DNA of 64,000 nt from Chloracidobacterium sp. (GTDB taxonomy: Bacteria > Acidobacteriota > Blastocatellia > Pyrinomonadales > Pyrinomonadaceae). Positions 63,150-64,000 of the stretch are shown in pieces. Both the position numbers and the translations under genes were made by a program. The stretch is from assembly GCA_016716305.1 (NCBI GenBank), contig JADJWP010000002.1, positions 2,912,501-2,976,500 of the forward strand. Direction: 5' to 3'. The notes beneath the pieces are model-generated. The model saw nothing but the letters and a program-made list of their open reading frames with translations. It was not told the DNA's origin and did no database searches. Position 1 is the first letter of the stretch. Each line of letters starts with the position of its first letter.

Positions 63150-64000
63150 CTACTCCATTCCCGGAGTGTCGTCGCCCAATAAGATGCTGTCACCTATCAA
63201 CACACCATCACCGATAAGCACGCCGTCGCCGATGAGCACGCCGTCGCCGATAAGCACACCGTCGCCGACAAGCACACCGTCGCCGACGAGAACGCCGTCG
63301 CCGACCAGCACGCCGTCACCAACGAGGACGCCGTCGCCGACAAGAACGCCGTATGAAAGAACCGGGGTACCCGAACCGACCGCACCGCCGTTGCTCAGCA
63401 TGACGGTCTGGCTAAGCGAAAGACCCGACGTGTAGTACGTATTCGTATTAAAGACCAAAGAGGAACCGCTGACCGTCAGGCCAAGGCTCGCTATATTCTC
63501 ACGTTTGTAAACCGTCTGGAACTGTGAGATCAGATTTTGTCCCGAGATGAATGCATGATTCGCAAACATTATCTGCGACCAACTGAACGTATTTCCCGCG
63601 ATCGTGGTCGTCGGGGTCGGAGCGGTCCAACCGGACGGGACCATCGATGAGCCTTTCGCTAATGTCTGAAAATCGACATCAGCCCGGAGCGAACGTGCGA
63701 GCCTGACCGCTCCCTCGATATTGAGCTGGCCTGCACCCTGCTGATACATATCGGCACCGGCGAGCGGCCTGGCCGTGTACTGAAGGATCATCTTGACCAT
63801 ACCGGGCGTCAGTTTTGGATTCACATGCATCAAGAGTGCTGATGCACCGGATACGACCGGAGCAGACATCGAAGTGCCGCTCATGTACATCATTCTCTCT
63901 GACGAGGGCGTCAGAAGATCGTTTGCGAGATTCAGGGTCGGATTTAGGACCGACATCAGATTCCCGTTGGATTTGTGCGAAACGATCTTGTTGCCCGGAG
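63150..64000 (-). CDS. Subtilase (S8) C-terminal part with hexapeptide repeats, partial
   Basis: The frame is open to the window edge, so the start lies beyond 64000 and about 283 residues are visible. The catalytic Ser region GTSMSAPVVSGASALLMHVNP of subtilisin-like proteases is present, preceded by LTPSSERMMYMS and, at the edge, PGNKIVS. The last 65 residues are ten copies of a hexapeptide GVLVGD or GVLIGD, ending SILLGDD and TPGME. The catalytic Asp and His are outside the window. It is probably secreted or surface-bound; the repeats may form a calcium-binding or beta-solenoid tail. Confidence 0.88.
   Translation of the reverse strand, partial: PGNKIVSHKSNGNLMSVLNPTLNLANDLLTPSSERMMYMSGTSMSAPVVSGASALLMHVNPKLTPGMVKMILQYTARPLAGADMYQQGAGQLNIEGAVRLARSLRADVDFQTLAKGSSMVPSGWTAPTPTTTIAGNTFSWSQIMFANHAFISGQNLISQFQTVYKRENIASLGLTVSGSSLVFNTNTYYTSGLSLSQTVMLSNGGAVGSGTPVLSYGVLVGDGVLVGDGVLVGDGVLVGDGVLVGDGVLIGDGVLIGDGVLIGDGVLIGDSILLGDDTPGME
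63168..63354 (-). repeat. Ten tandem 18-bp units encoding GVL(V/I)GD
   Basis: The units follow each other without spacers at the 3' end of the subtilase gene. The first five encode GVLVGD, the next four GVLIGD and the last SILLGD. The units differ from each other mainly at third positions and at the Val/Ile codon, so they are related by stepwise duplication. Slippage or recombination here would change the number of hexapeptides without breaking the frame. Confidence 0.9.

Noticed and set aside
63168..63354. CRISPR array
   Set aside because: The 18-bp repeats are contiguous, without spacers, and encode an in-frame hexapeptide.

Overview
The window looks like chromosomal DNA of an acidobacterium, most likely a Blastocatellia/Pyrinomonadales-type member. 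This is inferred from gene style, not from a marker gene: moderately high GC, many secreted proteins carrying FG-GAP/VCBS repeats of the DYDGDGKTDVAVFRP type, S46 and M14 exopeptidases, reg_prop-GGDEF chimeras and an SdhCAB complex. No rRNA, tRNA, CRISPR array, transposase or phage gene was seen. Most of the window is housekeeping and secretory chromosome rather than a mobile island.

Layout. 1-3.6 kb: the 3' end of a surface-type protein, a TolB/VCBS repeat protein broken by a 2-bp deletion, and a LolA-like exported protein. 3.6-11.1 kb: plsC head-to-head with an M14 carboxypeptidase, a flavin reductase-like protein, an antenna-less photolyase and a SpoIID/LytB protein. 11.2-17.8 kb: a propeller diguanylate cyclase, MarC, an exported HinP1I-like restriction endonuclease homologue with a tiny membrane ORF, then miaA, hfq and tmk. 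17.8-23.9 kb: a YdcZ-type transporter, guanine deaminase, glutaminyl cyclase, DsbA-like protein, VOC protein, P450 and aminotransferase. 23.9-32.7 kb: S46 peptidase, an untracked small ORF, two lytic transglycosylases, an amidohydrolase, a CusF-SCO1 fusion and a VCBS protein. 32.9-34.9 kb: folD, MazG-like, coaE. 34.9-44.4 kb: an oligopeptide ABC operon with two OppA proteins, OppB, OppC, OppD, an OppF carrying an N-terminal zinc ribbon, and two extra exported proteins between them. 44.5-51.6 kb: a DUF2383 protein and a signalling cluster of PocR-GAF-GGDEF, a pseudo-NTPase/RsbW fusion, STAS and GAF-HD-GYP. 51.6-64 kb: M36 metallopeptidase with VCBS repeats, LysR, sdhCAB, a GGDEF-EAL protein, a GNAT protein and the end of a subtilase with hexapeptide repeats.

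How the genes fit together. Several products suit a life built on external protein: M14, M36, S46 and S8 peptidases, plus a peptide importer. Cyclic-di-GMP signalling is dense: three GGDEF domains, all with an RxxD inhibitory site, one EAL and one HD-GYP. One GGDEF gene and the HD-GYP gene bracket a partner-switching pair.

The two observations most worth following are (i) the HinP1I-type nuclease, which carries a Sec signal peptide, has no methyltransferase beside it and has an altered active site (14883-15692), and (ii) the PocR-GGDEF / RsbW-like / STAS / HD-GYP cluster (45423-51584). A third is that five genes have a -10-like hexamer ending exactly 7 nt before the start codon, as expected for leaderless mRNAs.
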